The notes under the pieces are model-generated. The model saw nothing but the letters and a program-made list of their open reading frames with translations, was not told where the DNA came from and did no database searches. A program made the position numbers and the translations under genes. From Sphingomonas bacterium (GTDB lineage Bacteria > Pseudomonadota > Alphaproteobacteria > Sphingomonadales > Sphingomonadaceae): a stretch of DNA of 17,886 bases. The DNA lies in NCBI GenBank assembly GCA_026785965.1, contig JAJAYY010000201.1, positions 1 to 17,886 of the forward strand, read 5' to 3'. This document shows, one piece after another, positions 1-6,849 of this stretch (positions are counted from its first letter, which is position 1; each line of letters begins with the position of its first letter).

Positions 1-589
1 CCTTCTCGACGATCGAGGCGAGGATCAGCGCTTGGCTCGGGCTCGTCACCACCGAGGTCGGCTTGCGCTTGGCCCATAGCGCCGCGAGTTCCTTCTCCAT
101 CGCCGTGGTCATTCGCCCGAGCACCGCCGCGCGGGTTTCGCCGCGCTGGTAGCTGTAGCTGTCGGGGAGAATCGTGCCTTCGGCGGCAAGCGGTGCCTCC
201 CCGGTCAATTCCTTCGCCGCGGCGAGCCGCTCTTGGACGATGATCGACGGCATCCCCTCGGTCACGGTGAGCAACCGTTGGACCGGCTGGCCATGCTGGA
301 GCAGGTCGAGCACTGCAGCGCCACTCGCGCCTTTGGGGATTTCGAACTCGCCAGCCTGGATCGGGTCGGAGGAGCCGAACACCTTGGCCATCGCGCGATA
401 ACTCGTTGCGCTCCCTGGCACGGCGCCCGCTGCGACGAGCTGGCCCGTGACCTTGGCGAGGCTCGAACCCTCCTCGACCACGATCGTGTGCGGGCCGGGC
501 TTCGACCCCGCGCTCGCCCACAGCGTGAAATACGCCCCCGCCCCGGCCAACAGGCCGAGGATCAGCAGGCCAAGGAGCAGCTTGCGCAT
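1..589 (-). CDS. mltG: Endolytic murein transglycosylase MltG, N-terminal part
   Basis: MltG is an inner-membrane lytic transglycosylase that cleaves nascent peptidoglycan strands and so sets glycan length. Reading the minus strand from the ATG at 589 gives 196 residues before the window ends. They comprise a short N-terminal membrane anchor (about residues 3-22, leucine/glycine rich), then the LysM-like region (HTIVVEEGSSLAKV), then the conserved LTVTEGMPSIIVQERL and EGTILPDSYSYQRGE segments, and finally the LILASIVEK motif, which lies at the catalytic glutamate of the family. The C-terminal catalytic remainder is outside the window. The start lies 5 bases beyond the fabF stop, so it is cotranscribed with fabF; pabC, sometimes found between these genes, is absent. 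No strong ribosome site is visible, which suggests translational coupling to fabF. Confidence 0.92.
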   Translation of the reverse strand, partial: MRKLLLGLLILGLLAGAGAYFTLWASAGSKPGPHTIVVEEGSSLAKVTGQLVAAGAVPGSATSYRAMAKVFGSSDPIQAGEFEIPKGASGAAVLDLLQHGQPVQRLLTVTEGMPSIIVQERLAAAKELTGEAPLAAEGTILPDSYSYQRGETRAAVLGRMTTAMEKELAALWAKRKPTSVVTSPSQALILASIVEK

Positions 590-594
590 GTCGC

Positions 595-1857
595 TCAGTC
601 GACCGCCTTCAGAACCAAACTTGCATTGGTGCCGCCAAAGCCGAAGCTGTTGTTGAGCACTGCCTTGACGCGGCGCTTCTTGGCCTTGTGCGGGACGAGA
701 TCGACCCCGGCGGTGCCCTCGCTCGGATTGTCGAGGTTCAAGGTCGGCGGGACAATCTGGTCGCGGATCGCGAGGATGCAGAAAATGCTTTCGACCGCGC
801 CTGCTCCGCCCAGCAAATGCCCGATCGCCGATTTGGTCGAGCTCATCGACATGGTCGCGATATGCTCGCCGAACAATCGCCGCACCGCGCCCAGCTCAAG
901 CTCGTCGCCGAGCGGCGTCGAGGTGCCGTGGGCGTTGATGTAATCGATGTCGGCAAGGTCGAGACCCGACTTGCGCATCGCCATTTCCATCGATCGGAAC
1001 GCGCCCGATCCTTCGGGGTGCGGCGCGGTCACATGATAAGCGTCGCCCGACAGGCCATAGCCGACGACCTCGGCGTAGATCTTGGCGCCGCGCTTCTTGG
1101 CATGCTCATATTCCTCGAGCACCACCACCCCCGCGCCCTCGCCCATGACGAAGCCGTCGCGGTCCTTGTCATAGGGGCGGCTGGCCTTTTCGGGCGCGTC
1201 GTTGAAATTGGTGCTCAGCGCGCGCGCCTGGGCGAAACCGGCAATCCCGATCGGGCAGATCGTCGCTTCGGCACCCCCGGCGAGCATGATGTCCGCATCG
1301 TCATCCTTGATCATCCGCGCCGCATCGCCGATCGAATGCGCGCCGGTCGAGCAAGCGGTGACGACCGCATGGTTGGGACCCATCAGGCCATATTTGATAC
1401 TCACCTGGCCTGAAATGAGGTTGATCAGGCGGCCGTGGACAAAGTGCGGGCTGACCCGGCTCGGCCCCTTTTCGGCGAGCACCAGCGATTCCTTTTCGAT
1501 TCCCGGCAAGCCGCCGATCCCTGAGCCGATCGAGCAACCGGCGCGCAATCGCATCGCTTCGGGCATGTCGAGCAATCCGGCATCTTCGATCGCCTGGCCT
1601 GCGGCATCGATCCCGAAGATGATGAACGGGTCGACCTGGCGCTGAACCTTGTGATCGACGCGCTTGTTGGGGTCGAAACCATATTCATGGGTCGCCGGCT
1701 TCACTTCGCACGCGATGTGGCACTTCTGGTCGCTGGCGTCGAAATGGGTGATCTTGCCCGCGCCCGACTTGCCGGCCAGGATATTGGCCCATGTCGTCTC
1801 GACGTCGCCGCCCAAGGGCGTCACCAGACCCAGCCCCGTTACCACCACCCGCCGCAT
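595..1857 (-). CDS. fabF: 3-oxoacyl-ACP synthase II (KAS II)
   Basis: FabF condenses malonyl-ACP with acyl-ACP in the elongation cycle of type II fatty acid synthesis in the cytoplasm. The 420-residue protein has the usual family length. It shows the thiolase-fold nucleophile in [15 protein letters not shown] (Cys169), the two active-site histidines in [11 protein letters not shown] (His310) and [10 protein letters not shown] (His347), and the glycine-rich C-terminal [11 protein letters not shown]. The frame is open 10 codons further upstream. The ATG at 1857 is chosen because it gives the canonical [16 protein letters not shown] start and has a GGAG ribosome site at 1864-1867, 6 bases upstream. 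It lies directly downstream of acpP, whose product is its substrate carrier, and upstream of mltG. A terminator-like hairpin in the 124-base gap to acpP may lower fabF expression relative to acpP. Confidence 0.97.
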   Translation of the reverse strand: MRRVVVTGLGLVTPLGGDVETTWANILAGKSGAGKITHFDASDQKCHIACEVKPATHEYGFDPNKRVDHKVQRQVDPFIIFGIDAAGQAIEDAGLLDMPEAMRLRAGCSIGSGIGGLPGIEKESLVLAEKGPSRVSPHFVHGRLINLISGQVSIKYGLMGPNHAVVTACSTGAHSIGDAARMIKDDDADIMLAGGAEATICPIGIAGFAQARALSTNFNDAPEKASRPYDKDRDGFVMGEGAGVVVLEEYEHAKKRGAKIYAEVVGYGLSGDAYHVTAPHPEGSGAFRSMEMAMRKSGLDLADIDYINAHGTSTPLGDELELGAVRRLFGEHIATMSMSSTKSAIGHLLGGAGAVESIFCILAIRDQIVPPTLNLDNPSEGTAGVDLVPHKAKKRRVKAVLNNSFGFGGTNASLVLKAVD

Positions 1858-1877
1858 CGCATTCTCCAAATAGCAAA

Positions 1878-1909
1878 ACAGGCTCAAACCCTGTTCGGGC
1901 TGAGCCTGT
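1878..1909 (-). terminator. Hairpin between acpP and fabF, possible attenuator
   Basis: A perfect 9-base inverted repeat (arms 1878-1886 and 1901-1909, ACAGGCTCA/TGAGCCTGT) encloses a 14-base loop. Read in the direction of acpP-fabF transcription it is followed by TTTTGCTATTT, a weak U-rich tract, and then by the fabF ribosome site. The shape is that of a leaky intrinsic terminator or an mRNA-stabilising structure that would let acpP be made in excess of fabF. The core also resembles a dispersed intergenic palindrome seen in many proteobacterial genomes, so a repeat origin is equally possible. Confidence 0.4.
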
Positions 1910-1923
1910 CGAAACCCCGTTCA
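1879..1923. repeat. REP-like intergenic palindromic sequence
   Basis: The stretch containing TTCGGGCTGAGCCTGTCGAA (1894-1913) matches, from memory, a widespread extragenic palindrome family whose core is GTTCG..CTGAGC.TGTCGAA, common between genes in sphingomonads and other proteobacteria. Only one copy is visible in this window, so its repeat status cannot be shown here. It overlaps the hairpin described for the acpP-fabF gap. Confidence 0.4.
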
Positions 1924-1981
1924 TACTTCAAGCGCGAAGAAGGCTCTACCTTCCACGCTCCCAGGCGAACGGTGAGAGGGC

Positions 1982-2218
1982 TTAGCCCTTGTTGCTGTCG
2001 ATAAAGTCGATCGCGTCCTTGACGGTAGCGATCTTCTCGGCCGCGTCGTCGGGGATTTCGACGCCGAATTCCTCTTCGAACGCCATGACGAGCTCGACGA
2101 TGTCGAGGCTGTCGGCGCCAAGATCGTCGATGAAGCTGGCTTCTTCGGTGACCTTCTCGGCGTCAACGCCAAGATGTTCGACAACGATCTTCTTCACCCG
2201 ATCAGCGGTCTCGCTCAT
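1982..2218 (-). CDS. acpP: Acyl carrier protein
   Basis: AcpP carries growing acyl chains as thioesters on a 4'-phosphopantetheine arm and serves all steps of fatty acid synthesis as well as lipid A and phospholipid assembly. The 78-residue acidic protein is of standard length. It contains the [18 protein letters not shown] motif, in which Ser37 of DSL is the phosphopantetheine attachment site, followed by the helix rich in glutamate that docks on partner enzymes. Start ATG at 2218 has an AAGGA ribosome site at 2226-2230, 7 bases upstream. It heads the acpP-fabF-mltG run. A plausible promoter lies about 30 bases upstream of the start. Confidence 0.98.
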   Translation of the reverse strand: MSETADRVKKIVVEHLGVDAEKVTEEASFIDDLGADSLDIVELVMAFEEEFGVEIPDDAAEKIATVKDAIDFIDSNKG

Positions 2219-2249
2219 GTGGTATTCCTTTCCATTGAATTTTGCGATG

Positions 2250-2277
2250 CCCTAGCGTCCGACGAACCACTGGGCAA
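2250..2277 (-). promoter_or_regulatory. Putative acpP promoter
   Basis: On the minus strand TTGCCC (2272-2277) and CTAGGG (2250-2255) are spaced by 16 bases, and the latter ends 31 bases before the acpP ATG. The same CTAGGGCA octamer occurs in an equivalent position before rph (8487-8494), which supports a shared promoter element in this organism. The match to the sigma-70 -35 box is only partial. Confidence 0.33.
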
Positions 2278-2356
2278 GGGGCGAGCATCGTCTGTCGGGG
2301 CGACGGGCGAGCAGGCCCCTCGACCTGGCGCATTCTCGCCATTAACTCGTCTGGGC

Positions 2357-2833
2357 ATGAAAGGTGCCCGCAACCTCACCCCCGGCGAGATCGCATTGGC
2401 CCGAACCATGTTCGGCGACGCGATCGATTATGCCTCGGTCAGGCTGGTGCGGCGCAAATGGTGGCTGTTTCAGCCCAAGGGCATCGTCATGGCGCCGTGC
2501 GGTCATATCCACTTCCACCCCGCCGGACCCAATTGGCGCGATGATTTCAGCGCCGCGCCGCTGTTGCTCCAAGGCCTGTTCATCCACGAAATGACCCACG
2601 TCTGGCAGGCCCAGCACCACGGCCGCTTCTACCTGCCGCTGATGCGCCATCCGTTCTGCCGCTACGGTTATCGGCTCAAGGAGGGCCGTTCCTTCGACCG
2701 TTATGGCCTTGAACAACAAGCCGAATTGGTCCGCCACCGGTTTCTCGCCGATGGTGGAGTCGCCGTCGCCCAGGAGTGCGATCGCGGCCTGCTGCCGTTC
2801 GGACCCACTGTAACCGAATTGCAACGCGGTTAA
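2357..2833 (+). CDS. Small HEMTH putative zinc metalloprotein (vgr-related type)
   Basis: A 158-residue soluble protein with no signal peptide. It carries HEMTHVWQ (residues 77-84), an HExxH zinc-metallopeptidase signature in the style of the DUF4157/eCIS-core proteins, and a downstream YGLEQQAELV (116-125) whose Glu119 or Glu123 could be the third metal ligand. The region before it, IHFHPAGPNWRDDF (51-64), is His/Asp rich. Similar short sphingomonad proteins are, as I recall, annotated as 'vgr related protein', a name that says little about function. The frame is open further upstream, but that stretch would run into acpP on the other strand. The ATG at 2357 gives a sensible N-terminus, although the ribosome site is poor. 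It is transcribed divergently from acpP. Substrate and role are unknown; proteolytic activity is an inference from the motif only. Confidence 0.75.
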   Translation: MKGARNLTPGEIALARTMFGDAIDYASVRLVRRKWWLFQPKGIVMAPCGHIHFHPAGPNWRDDFSAAPLLLQGLFIHEMTHVWQAQHHGRFYLPLMRHPFCRYGYRLKEGRSFDRYGLEQQAELVRHRFLADGGVAVAQECDRGLLPFGPTVTELQRG

Positions 2834-2913
2834 GTCCAAACGCTACCCCCCCCTTTCGATTGATGCCGCTTTGCAGCATTCTGGCGTGGGGAATTCAAAC
2901 GGGGGACGCAAAC

Positions 2914-4737
2914 ATGACGTATCATCGCCAATCGATCGCTACCTTGATGCTCGGTGCCGCGACGCTCGCGCTGGCCGCTCCGGTCGCTGCACAGACCGTT
3001 CCGGAAGCGCAGGCGCAAGCGGCCAATCAGGCCGACGATCAGGCCGACGATCAGGCCGATCTGGTGATCGTCACCGCGACCAAGCGCGCGTCGACGATCC
3101 AGGACGTCCCCTTCTCAATCAACGCGCAGACGCAAGAAGACATCCAGCGCGCCAATGCGAGCACACTTGAAGGTATCAGCCGCAACGTCGCCGGCCTTTC
3201 GGTCCAGAATCTTGGGCCGGGGCAGAGCACGGTGGCCATCCGCGGCGTTTCCGCCGGCCAGATCGTCCGCGACCAACCCGGCGTCAAGGAACAGGTCGGC
3301 GTCTATCTGGACGAGTCGGTGATTTCGCTGTCTCTGTTCACGCCAGACCTCGACCTCTACGATCTCAACCGCGTTGAAACGCTGCGTGGCCCGCAGGGCA
3401 CCCTGTTCGGCTCTGGCAGCGTCGGCGGAACGCTACGCTACATTACCAATCAGCCCAAGATTGGTCGCACCGAAGGGTCGGTCGAGGCCAATATAAACAC
3501 GGTCGACGAAGGCGACCTTGGCTATCATCTCAAGGGTGCGATCAATATGCCGCTGGGCCCAACCGCGGCGGTTCGCGTTGTCGGCTACGGCACCCATTAT
3601 GCCGGCTTCATCGACGCGATCGGGCCCGCTGCCGGAAAGAATGTCAACGACGGCAGCCGCGTCGGTGGGCGCGCGGCCGTGCTGTGGGAGCTGGCGCCTG
3701 GGATCAAGCTGACCCCGCGCATTGTCTACCAGAAGGTCAACGCGGACGGCTTCAACCGCGAGGATGTCTTCAACACCTATCACAACGAGCTTCTCGACCC
3801 GCCGCGAAACTTCGACGAGCGCGAGCAATATCTCAAGACGCGAGAGAAGTTCCGCGACAAGACACGGATCTTCGACCTCACGGCGTCGGCCGAGCTTGGT
3901 GGTAACCTCGAACTAACCTCTGTCACCAGCCTGATCCGGCGCAATATCCTGGTCAGCCGCGATGCATCGGCGTTGACTGGCAGCGTCGGTGTCTCGTTCA
4001 TCGGCTTGGGGGTCGACCCGGATGCGGCCGATCTGACGTCGACCCTCGTGGACCGGACCAAGCTTAAGCAATGGACTCAGGAACTGCGCCTCGGTTCGAC
4101 CGGCGATGGCCCGTTTCAATGGGTAGCCGGCGGCTTCTACAGCCACGTCGACCGCAAATATTCGCAGCGCCTGCCGACCCCCGGCTTTGACAACCCCTAC
4201 GGGCAACAGGCCATCGATGGGCTTTGCCTCTTAGCCGGCCTGTTCTGCAGCTCACCCGGCGTGCCGATGACCAACGAGGAAGCGGCCAACGGTTTCCCAG
4301 CCGACTCCCCGTACAACTCCGACCTGCCCTATATATTCAAGCAAGCGGCGGTGTTCGGCGAGGGCACCTACGACTTCGGCCAGTTCAAGGTGACGGCAGG
4401 CGGCAGATACTATAGCTACAAGGAAGATCGCGATTTCATCTCGGGCGGCGTGTTCTCGAATGAGAGCGTCGAGCTTCTCGACCAGAAGACCAAGGCGACC
4501 GGTTTTTCGCCGCGCGCGATCCTTACCTACGAACCCAACCGCAATTTCAGCCTCAATGCGCAAATTGCCAAGGGCTTTCGCCTGCGCGGCATCAACGACC
4601 CGATCAACGCGCCCTTGTGCGACGGCGGAGCGACCGGGGTCGATGCCGCAACCTTCGGCAACCTGACCAATTATGACGACGAGACTTTGTGGACTATGAG
4701 CTGGGAGCGAAGTATTCGACTCGCGGCATCACTTTGA
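2914..4737 (+). CDS. N-terminal fragment of the TonB-dependent receptor
   Basis: If the frameshift is real, this is what is translated from the native start: 607 residues holding the signal peptide, TonB box, complete plug and roughly the first two thirds of the barrel, ending in 14 out-of-frame residues. Without the C-terminal strands and the terminal beta-signal it would not be expected to fold in the outer membrane. See the full-length entry for domain details. Confidence 0.6.
   Translation: MTYHRQSIATLMLGAATLALAAPVAAQTVPEAQAQAANQADDQADDQADLVIVTATKRASTIQDVPFSINAQTQEDIQRANASTLEGISRNVAGLSVQNLGPGQSTVAIRGVSAGQIVRDQPGVKEQVGVYLDESVISLSLFTPDLDLYDLNRVETLRGPQGTLFGSGSVGGTLRYITNQPKIGRTEGSVEANINTVDEGDLGYHLKGAINMPLGPTAAVRVVGYGTHYAGFIDAIGPAAGKNVNDGSRVGGRAAVLWELAPGIKLTPRIVYQKVNADGFNREDVFNTYHNELLDPPRNFDEREQYLKTREKFRDKTRIFDLTASAELGGNLELTSVTSLIRRNILVSRDASALTGSVGVSFIGLGVDPDAADLTSTLVDRTKLKQWTQELRLGSTGDGPFQWVAGGFYSHVDRKYSQRLPTPGFDNPYGQQAIDGLCLLAGLFCSSPGVPMTNEEAANGFPADSPYNSDLPYIFKQAAVFGEGTYDFGQFKVTAGGRYYSYKEDRDFISGGVFSNESVELLDQKTKATGFSPRAILTYEPNRNFSLNAQIAKGFRLRGINDPINAPLCDGGATGVDAATFGNLTNYDDETLWTMSWERSIRLAASL
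3027..3060 (+). repeat. Short 12-base tandem repeat in the receptor N-terminus
   Basis: The unit TCAGGCCGACGA occurs at 3027-3038 and 3039-3050, with a third partial copy at 3051-3060. It encodes a Gln-Ala-Asp-Asp repeat between the signal peptide and the TonB box, probably a flexible periplasmic linker that can change length by slippage. Confidence 0.8.
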
Positions 4738-5567
4738 GCGCGTCCGTCTTCCACAATGAGATCAAGGACCTGCAGGTCGCGGTCGAAGCCGGCAGTTGTT
4801 CCTCGCGTGTGATCGTCAACGCGCCCAAGTCCCATTCACGTGGATTTGAGATAGAACTGAGCGCACGACCAATGCGCGGCCTCGACCTTTCGCTCGCGGG
4901 AAGCCTAATCAGTGCCAAGTTCGATAGCGATGTGCGCAATAGTGCGGGCGCGATCATTGCCGGCATCGAAGACGGCAATCGATTGCCGACGGTTCCCAAA
5001 TTGTCGGTTGCGGCAAGCGCCACCTACGGCGACCGCCTAGGCGCGGCCAGCGAATGGTACACCTCAGCCAGCGTCCAACATATCTCCGGGCGCTACACCC
5101 GATCGAGCGATCAGGTGCCCGGCGCAGGCGTTTTTCCCAATGCCGTCTTCTACGATCCCGACACCGGGGCAAGCGGCACGGGGCTGTTCAATTTCGGGTC
5201 GATGAAGCTGCCCGCTTATGAGCTGGTCAACCTGTCGGCCGGCGTGAAATGGGACAGCGGGCTGGAAATCGGCGCCTACGTTAACAATTTGTTCGACGAG
5301 AACCCCAAGATCTCGATCGACCGCGAACGGGGCGGCCGGGCCCGGCTCGGCTACAACGTCGGCCAGCCGCGCACGATCGGCCTGACCATCCGCCAGGCGT
5401 TTGGTTCGGCTCCGCCTCCTCCGCCTCCCCCGCCGCCGCCACCTCCTCCGCCACCTCCTCCGCCGCAGACGCAAACCTGTTCGGATGGTTCAGTGATGCT
5501 GGCGACCGACGTCTGCCCGGCACCATCGCCGCCGCCGCCGCCGGAACCGGAGCCCGAGCGCGGTTGA
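4689..5567 (+). CDS. C-terminal fragment of the TonB-dependent receptor with polyproline tail
   Basis: Continuation of the receptor after the frameshift. A GTG at 4689 could in principle start translation (292 residues), but no ribosome site is evident and the product would lack a signal peptide. It contains the last barrel strands, including AYVNNLFDENPKIS and the C-terminal beta-signal RTIGLTIRQAF (ending at 5402). After this phenylalanine, where these receptors normally stop, there is an extra tail: 18 consecutive prolines (5412-5465), then QTQTCSDGSVMLATDVCPAP with two cysteines, then a second Pro/Glu-rich run. The tail should face the periplasm. Similar Cys-pair/polyproline tails occur, as I recall, on other sphingomonad envelope proteins. 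Confidence 0.7.
   Translation: MDYELGAKYSTRGITLSASVFHNEIKDLQVAVEAGSCSSRVIVNAPKSHSRGFEIELSARPMRGLDLSLAGSLISAKFDSDVRNSAGAIIAGIEDGNRLPTVPKLSVAASATYGDRLGAASEWYTSASVQHISGRYTRSSDQVPGAGVFPNAVFYDPDTGASGTGLFNFGSMKLPAYELVNLSAGVKWDSGLEIGAYVNNLFDENPKISIDRERGGRARLGYNVGQPRTIGLTIRQAFGSAPPPPPPPPPPPPPPPPPPQTQTCSDGSVMLATDVCPAPSPPPPPEPEPERG
4690..4697 (+). other. Frameshift site in the receptor gene
   Basis: TGG at 4690-4692 is the last codon in the upstream frame that fits the family, and TAT at 4695-4697 is the first in the downstream frame. Only two bases (AC) separate them where a full Asn or Asp codon is expected between Trp and Tyr. Contraction of GGG to GG is the simplest explanation. No canonical slippery heptamer is present, so programmed frameshifting is unlikely. 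Confidence 0.8.
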
Positions 5568-5577
5568 TCGGCAGGAC

Positions 5578-6849
5578 ATGAAGCAGGGAAGCGACAGGCC
5601 TGGTTTGCCGCTTCCCGCGCTTTCGCGCCGCTCGCTCCTCGTTGGAGCGGGCAGCGTTTCCTTGTCGCCGGCGATCCTCAAGGCCGCGCCGCTGGGCTCG
5701 AAGGCGCACATCGGCGTCGTCGGCGCGGGCGTGTTCGGCGCCTGGACCGCGCATCATCTGCTCGCCGCCGGCCACCGTGTCACCTTGATCGATGCGCACG
5801 GCCCGGCGCACAGCCGCGCCAGCTCGGGCGGCGAGTCTCGGATGACTCGCGGCGCTTATGGCAAGGATGCGATCTACGCGCGGATGGCCCATGACAGCCT
5901 GACCCAATGGAAAGCCTTGAGCGCGGTGTCGGGCCTGCCGATCTTCCACCCCTGCGGCGTGTTGTTCTTCGGCGAGGCCGGGAACGATTATCTGACCCAG
6001 TCGATCGCGGTCGGACGCAAGCTTGGCCTTGCTACTGAGGCGCTCGGTCATGTCGAGATGCAACGGCGCTTCCCGATGATCGATTTTTCGGGCGTCGGGC
6101 TGGGCGTGTTCGAACCCGCTTTCGGCGCGCTGATGGCGCGGCGCAGCGTCCAGACCCTGGTCGCGCACTTCGTCACGGCCGGGGGACATTATGTTCACGG
6201 CGCGGTCGCGCCACCGCGCGGCTCGGGCAGCCTCAAGTCGATCGTGATGGCGGGCGGCGAGCGGCTTGGCGCCGACCGTTTCGTGTTTGCCGCCGGTCCG
6301 TGGCTCGGCAAGCTCTTCCCCAGCCTGCTTGGCCAGCGCATCTTCGCCACGCGCCAAGAAATATTCTTTTTTGCCGCGCCACGGGGCGATCGCCGGTTTG
6401 AGCCTGGAACGATGCCTGGATGGGCCGACTTCAACGGCGGCGACCTCTATTACGGCTTCCCCGACCTCGAGGGGCGCGGAGTCAAGTTCGCGCGCGACAC
6501 GCATGGGGCATTGGTCGATCCCGACACCCAGTCACGCCGTCCGAGCGAGGCCGCACTGGCCAAGATCATCGCCTTCCGCGACCGCCGCTTCCCCGCCTTG
6601 CGCAATGCCCCGCTGACTGAAAGCCGGGTTTGCCAATATGAGAATAGCTCGAACGGCGATTTCCTGATCGACCGCCATCCCGAAATGGCCAACGTCGTGC
6701 TGGTCGGCGGGGGGAGCGGCCACGGCTTCAAGCATGGTCCCGAAGTCGGGCGGATCGCGGCGGCGCTAGCGTCAGGCGACGCTGCCCAGCGCGAGCCGCG
6801 CCTCACCTTGGCGCCCAAGGCCGAAACCCAGCGACGCGAGGTCCACTAA
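5578..6849 (+). CDS. Tat-signal FAD-dependent oxidase, sarcosine oxidase-like
   Basis: A 423-residue flavoprotein of the monomeric sarcosine oxidase/N-methyltryptophan oxidase family, which oxidises secondary or N-methyl amino acids with O2, giving imine and H2O2. The N-terminus SRRSLLVGAGSVSLSPAIL (16-34) is a twin-arginine signal, so periplasmic location is predicted. The FAD dinucleotide motif is GVVGAGVFG (46-54). SRMTR (87-91) matches the paired active-site arginines of the Bacillus enzyme. VCQYENSSNGDFLIDRHPE (351-369) places Cys352 at the position of the covalent flavin link, and SGHGFK (380-385) supplies the conserved Lys385. By my recalled alignment the catalytic histidine position is Asp307 instead. 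It starts 10 bases after the TonB receptor, so the two probably form an uptake-oxidation operon. The substrate is unknown; the final 25 residues are polar and atypical. Confidence 0.85.
   Translation: MKQGSDRPGLPLPALSRRSLLVGAGSVSLSPAILKAAPLGSKAHIGVVGAGVFGAWTAHHLLAAGHRVTLIDAHGPAHSRASSGGESRMTRGAYGKDAIYARMAHDSLTQWKALSAVSGLPIFHPCGVLFFGEAGNDYLTQSIAVGRKLGLATEALGHVEMQRRFPMIDFSGVGLGVFEPAFGALMARRSVQTLVAHFVTAGGHYVHGAVAPPRGSGSLKSIVMAGGERLGADRFVFAAGPWLGKLFPSLLGQRIFATRQEIFFFAAPRGDRRFEPGTMPGWADFNGGDLYYGFPDLEGRGVKFARDTHGALVDPDTQSRRPSEAALAKIIAFRDRRFPALRNAPLTESRVCQYENSSNGDFLIDRHPEMANVVLVGGGSGHGFKHGPEVGRIAAALASGDAAQREPRLTLAPKAETQRREVH

Larger units (their letters stand above)
2914..5567 (+). pseudogene. TonB-dependent outer-membrane receptor, interrupted by a frameshift
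   Basis: TonB-dependent receptors import scarce ligands (iron complexes, vitamins, sugars, peptides) across the outer membrane. From the ATG at 2914 (GGGGGA at 2901-2906) the protein has a signal peptide (residues 1-24, ending AAPVAAQ), an Asp/Gln repeat, a TonB-box-like DLVIVTATKR, a plug domain (VPFSINAQ through LRGPQGTLFGSGSVGGTLRYITNQP) and barrel strands. The frame ends at 4737 after ETLWTMSW. The next frame continues in exact register as DYELGAKYSTRG from 4695. Restoring one base at 4692-4693 (GGAC to GGGAC, giving Trp-Asp-Tyr-Glu) would yield about 884 residues, normal for the family. This is either a recent inactivating mutation or a sequencing/assembly error; there are no other stops. 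The ligand cannot be told from sequence. A flavoprotein oxidase gene begins 10 bases after the end. Confidence 0.85.

Noticed and set aside
688..1413. A 241-codon plus-strand frame opposite fabF
   Set aside because: Antisense to fabF, whose catalytic Cys-His-His motifs are intact; no start signal or domain.
1685..1924. Short frame across the fabF 5' end and the acpP-fabF gap
   Set aside because: It reads through the REP-like palindrome and the fabF start region in another frame; no ribosome site or homology.
4680..4700. Programmed -1 ribosomal frameshift in the receptor gene
   Set aside because: No X-XXY-YYZ slippery heptamer or adjacent stem is visible, and this family is not known to use recoding; a simple base loss or sequencing error explains it better.
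5412..5465. Trinucleotide-like repeat that could be a CRISPR or VNTR array
   Set aside because: It is in-frame proline coding with mixed CCG/CCT/CCA/CCC codons, has no spacers, and is part of the receptor tail.
5281..6504. A 407-codon open frame on the minus strand opposite the flavin oxidase
   Set aside because: High-GC antisense shadow; the plus strand encodes a clear sarcosine-oxidase-like protein with FAD and covalent-Cys motifs, while the antisense product is Arg/Ala-rich with no recognisable fold.
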